Assembly: GCA_963726665.1 (NCBI GenBank)
Contig: CAVSDW010000016.1
Coordinates: 1 to 64,000 of the forward strand
Source: RPQJ01 sp963726665
Lineage (GTDB): Bacteria; Pseudomonadota; Gammaproteobacteria; Steroidobacterales; Steroidobacteraceae
Direction of reading: 5' to 3'
Length of the DNA: 64,000 bases
This document shows, piece after piece, positions 61,208 through 64,000 of the stretch. A program made the translations under genes and the position numbers. Under the pieces are notes generated by a model. The model was not told where the DNA came from. It saw only the letters and a program-made list of their open reading frames with translations, and ran no database searches. Every line of letters starts with the position of its first letter. The stretch's first letter is position 1.

Positions 61208-64000
61208 TCACAGGATCTTCAGGGACGCCATGAACTCTCCCCTGCCCTTGCTGTCGCCCGCGAAGCCCACAGCGTAGCCGAAGGAGAGCATCATCGGCAG
61301 CCTGTGCAGGACCTGCAGCTGGAAGTCCAGCTGCACGCCCGCGTCGTACGCGGCTTCGCGGTAGTCGCCGTCCTGCGGGTCCAGCACGAGCGCGGCCGCG
61401 AAGATGGCCGGCCGGGCCCAGCTCGCGTAGAACGCCGGGGTCCCGAGCGCATCGAAGCGCAGCGGCGGAAGGTTCCATTCGAGCATGGACTTCACGAAGC
61501 CCTTGCCGCCGAGGGCGTCGATGTTGAAGCCCGGCATGCTGAGGACCTCGCGATAGCGCTTGGGGTCCCCGTGGTCGACGTAGTTGTTGCCGAAGCCGCC
61601 GAAATAGGCGTTGGACAGGGGATTGTCCCGGTCGCCGGAGGAAATGCCGGCCGCGTTCCTCGACCAGATCGACGAATGGCCGAGCGGCAGCGGGAATCCG
61701 ACATCGAACTTTCCGAGCAGGCTCGGAATGACGTCGCCGTTCGCGGTGTACAGGTGCGTGACGACCGCCCAGTCGTGGCCGGTCTCGACGTCCACGCTGC
61801 CGATCGAGGAGCGCGGGTTCTCGTAATAGAGCCCGAGGTCGGCGGTCCCGAGCTTGGTGAAGGGCGCCGCGACGTTCTGGAAGGCAGGCAGCGTGTCGAG
61901 GTCGCCGTAGTACGCGACGTGCGCCTTCAAGTTCATCTTCTCGGGGGGGTCGTAGGTGATCGGCCGGTCGTATCCGATGGCCGCGCTGTAGCCGGCCCGG
62001 CTCACCTTGGTCGGCCCGAAAAGGTCGTAGAAATCAGCCGCATTCCACTTCAGGGCTCCCGTCCAGAATGAATGCTGGAAAGTCGCCTCCGCGTGGCCCC
62101 GCTGCTTCCCGGGCAGCGAGTCGTCCGGGCTGTAACCCGCGGTCAGCCCCACGTTGTCGAATCCGACAGGGTCGCTGAATCGGGCGTGCAGCCCGTAAGA
62201 AACCGAATCCTTGTACCCCTGCACGACGGGGTAGATCGATTCCAGGCTGAGTTGCCGCAACGGCGAATACTCGCCCTGCGCCGTGACCTGCGACTGGTAA
62301 TCGACGCTCGCCGGTGAGCCGGCGAGCCAGTCCCGCACCACCGGGCGCCTGGTGGCGATCTGCTCGCCGAGAAAGGTGATCGCACTCAGGTCGTCGGTGA
62401 CCCGGGGCTCGATCATGGCCGGCACGAATCCCTGCGCCGTGTAATTCAGCACGATGAGCTTCGAGTCGTCGAACTCCAGCGGCCGGAAGAAGCCGCCGTC
62501 GCTGTTGCTGAGCGCCTCGAGCTTGCCCGTCGCGAGTTCGTAGCGATAGATGTTCGAGACACCCGTGTAGAAGGAGCTTCCGTACAGGTACCTCCCGTCG
62601 CGCGAAAACACGAATCCCTCCGGCACGGCGCTGCCGAACACGAACCGGCGGTCGGGCGCCGCATTGCCGGCGAGCAGTGCCTCGGTCCGCGTCACTCGCA
62701 CCTGCATGACCTGCATGCCCGGGTTCTGCTCGTCGGGGCCCGCAACGGACATCGACAGCAGCGACCCGTCCGGCGAGACGTCGAGGTCGAACGGCACCTC
62801 GGAGTACGGAAACACGTGCACCGATTGCCATTCGGTGTACGGGTAGGGAATGCGGACGAGGATGTCGAACCCGTTGTTGGTTCGCAGTCCCCAGAGTGAG
62901 CGGTCGACCGGGTTGAATGCCAGGTCGCCGATGCGTGCGCCCTTGAGCAGCATCGTGGACTTCTGCGTCCGCAGGTCGAACGCCATCAGGTTGCGGTACG
63001 TAGTGTTGTCGGTCGTGTAGAAAAGCGTCTGCGAGGACGGATCGTAGGCCAGCGAGGACACGCGGTAGGAAATGGCGCCTTTCACTTCCTCGAGTTCCCT
63101 GACCTTGCCGTCGCTCATCGAGATCTCGACCAGGTGCGGCACTCGCCCGGGATAGCGCACCGCCGCGTACAGCTTCGATCGGTCGGCACTCAGGTAGGTG
63201 CGCGAAATCGCACCCAGCCCTTCCGGCGCGATGTTGGTGTGAGGCGTGATCGGGTATGTCCGCACGGACTTGAGGTTGGCTTGCTGGAACTCGTGCTCCC
63301 AGCGGATCCAGTCCTGCCAGGCCTGCGTGAGCGGAATGCCGTAGATGCGCGCGAATTCGTCGGCGTAGTAGCGGTCGGAGTCCGGACCGCGTCGCCACCA
63401 CTCGATCAGCTTCTCGGGACCGTAGGTCAGCCCCAGGTAGCTCGTGAAACGCGTGCCGTAGAGATAAGCGTTGGCCCCGACCTGGAAATCGACCTCGGTG
63501 CCTTCCGAGACCAGCCCCAGCGGATCGTAGAAATCCGCACCGTCGCGAACCATCGCGCGAAACACCATCTCGTCATAGCCGCCCTGGGCGCGGCCGAGTC
63601 CGCCGCCGAGCCAGGTCTCCATGAAGACCGCGCTGCCCTCCTGGTACCAGCGTGGCGACGAGGCACGCGGGTTCGTGAGGTAGTAGTAGAGAATCGACTC
63701 CGGGTGCTCGGCCACCGGGGCCACCTTGCCGGCGAACAGGCGCCTGTAGCGCATGTCGGCAGGACTGGCCATGTCCGAGGTGACCAGGTGCATCGTCTCG
63801 TGATTCGCGATGGTGAACAGCCGCTCGCCGGGACTGAAGGTCTCGAACGACAGGTTGACCGGTGCGATGTCGATGAAGACCCGGTCTCGCGGGGCCCCGA
63901 GCACGGTCGTCGCGTTGCCGCGGTCGGAGAAATCCTGGAGCAGTACGGTCGCCCCGCCGTCCGGCGTGTAGCCGAGAATCTTCTTCTGTGCGGCGAGTGC
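61208..64000 (-). CDS. Large secreted protein: HExxH peptidase-like, beta-propeller and beta-barrel-like regions (5' end outside window)
   Basis: At least 930 residues are in the window and the start is beyond the right edge. Near the visible N-terminus HETMH is a zinc-peptidase motif, with an acidic residue in WYQEGSAVFME about 60 residues later, as in gluzincins. A region of repeated WD/TolB-like blades follows (about residues 230-530: LSADRSKLYAAVRY, FNPVDRSLWGLR, FSRDGRYLYGSS). The C-terminal 350 residues look like an outer-membrane beta-barrel and end in GEFMASLKIL. The function is unknown. The unusual domain string makes secretion or surface exposure likely. Confidence 0.7.
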   Translation of the reverse strand, partial: ALAAQKKILGYTPDGGATVLLQDFSDRGNATTVLGAPRDRVFIDIAPVNLSFETFSPGERLFTIANHETMHLVTSDMASPADMRYRRLFAGKVAPVAEHPESILYYYLTNPRASSPRWYQEGSAVFMETWLGGGLGRAQGGYDEMVFRAMVRDGADFYDPLGLVSEGTEVDFQVGANAYLYGTRFTSYLGLTYGPEKLIEWWRRGPDSDRYYADEFARIYGIPLTQAWQDWIRWEHEFQQANLKSVRTYPITPHTNIAPEGLGAISRTYLSADRSKLYAAVRYPGRVPHLVEISMSDGKVRELEEVKGAISYRVSSLAYDPSSQTLFYTTDNTTYRNLMAFDLRTQKSTMLLKGARIGDLAFNPVDRSLWGLRTNNGFDILVRIPYPYTEWQSVHVFPYSEVPFDLDVSPDGSLLSMSVAGPDEQNPGMQVMQVRVTRTEALLAGNAAPDRRFVFGSAVPEGFVFSRDGRYLYGSSFYTGVSNIYRYELATGKLEALSNSDGGFFRPLEFDDSKLIVLNYTAQGFVPAMIEPRVTDDLSAITFLGEQIATRRPVVRDWLAGSPASVDYQSQVTAQGEYSPLRQLSLESIYPVVQGYKDSVSYGLHARFSDPVGFDNVGLTAGYSPDDSLPGKQRGHAEATFQHSFWTGALKWNAADFYDLFGPTKVSRAGYSAAIGYDRPITYDPPEKMNLKAHVAYYGDLDTLPAFQNVAAPFTKLGTADLGLYYENPRSSIGSVDVETGHDWAVVTHLYTANGDVIPSLLGKFDVGFPLPLGHSSIWSRNAAGISSGDRDNPLSNAYFGGFGNNYVDHGDPKRYREVLSMPGFNIDALGGKGFVKSMLEWNLPPLRFDALGTPAFYASWARPAIFAAALVLDPQDGDYREAAYDAGVQLDFQLQVLHRLPMMLSFGYAVGFAGDSKGRGEFMASLKIL

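Overview
The window is very GC-rich, apparently proteobacterial chromosome and most likely gammaproteobacterial. Reading the minus strand gives birA, coaX, a SPOR protein, tRNA-Thr(UGU), then tRNA-Tyr, tRNA-Gly, tRNA-Thr(GGU), tuf, tRNA-Trp, secE, nusG, rplK, rplA, rplJ, rplL and rpoB. This is the familiar gammaproteobacterial order, and every tRNA encodes its own CCA. The genus cannot be read from the sequence. The unusual point is that this conserved string is split: about 32 kb lies between tRNA-Thr(UGU) (38.2 kb) and tRNA-Tyr (6.2 kb).
Layout: 0-6.2 kb, RNA polymerase, ribosomal and elongation genes, an L10 leader and four tRNAs. 6.5-16.3 kb, a PilZ protein, a nine-gene V/A-type ATPase operon on the plus strand and an SDR protein. 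16.4-29.3 kb, an outer-membrane electron conduit: a small cytochrome c, an MtrB-like porin, an MtrA/DmsE-like decaheme cytochrome and three OmcA/MtrC-like multiheme lipoproteins, all transcribed leftward except the small cytochrome and one lipoprotein. 29.6-36.8 kb, the complete [NiFe]-hydrogenase maturation set hypCABDF-E with a radical-SAM gene embedded, but no hydrogenase structural gene. 37-38.2 kb, a small protein, a zinc-ribbon protein, bactofilin and tRNA-Thr(UGU). 38.3-43 kb, SPOR, a small cytochrome c, coaX, birA, plsY and a CtlX-like hydrolase. 43.1-45.5 kb, feoAB. 45.5-49.2 kb, GtrB/GtrA-like genes and a large membrane protein. 49.3-56.2 kb, an inner-membrane quinol-to-cytochrome cluster: an ImcH-like NapC/NirT protein, a small cytochrome c, an NrfD/FeS/octaheme module and a CbcL-like cytochrome b/c fusion. 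56.4-64 kb, a membrane protein, a Uup-like ABC-F ATPase, a PrsW-like protease and a large secreted HExxH/propeller protein that runs off the window.
Taken together (inference), the two cytochrome clusters could form a full path for electrons from the quinone pool (ImcH-, Cbc4- and CbcL-like modules), through small periplasmic cytochromes, to an MtrAB-type pore and surface multiheme lipoproteins. This suggests respiration on, or oxidation of, extracellular minerals. The V-type ATPase, Feo iron uptake and Hyp maturation fit a facultatively anaerobic, metal-linked lifestyle.
A technical warning: about a dozen genes between 19 and 60.6 kb carry one or more frameshifts, often compensated nearby, while 0-18.9 kb has none. 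Base-level indel errors in the assembly are the simplest explanation, but real decay cannot be excluded. Genes with one or two breaks are listed as CDS spanning the whole locus. The two most damaged, the MtrA-like gene and the third OmcA-like gene, are listed as pseudogene.
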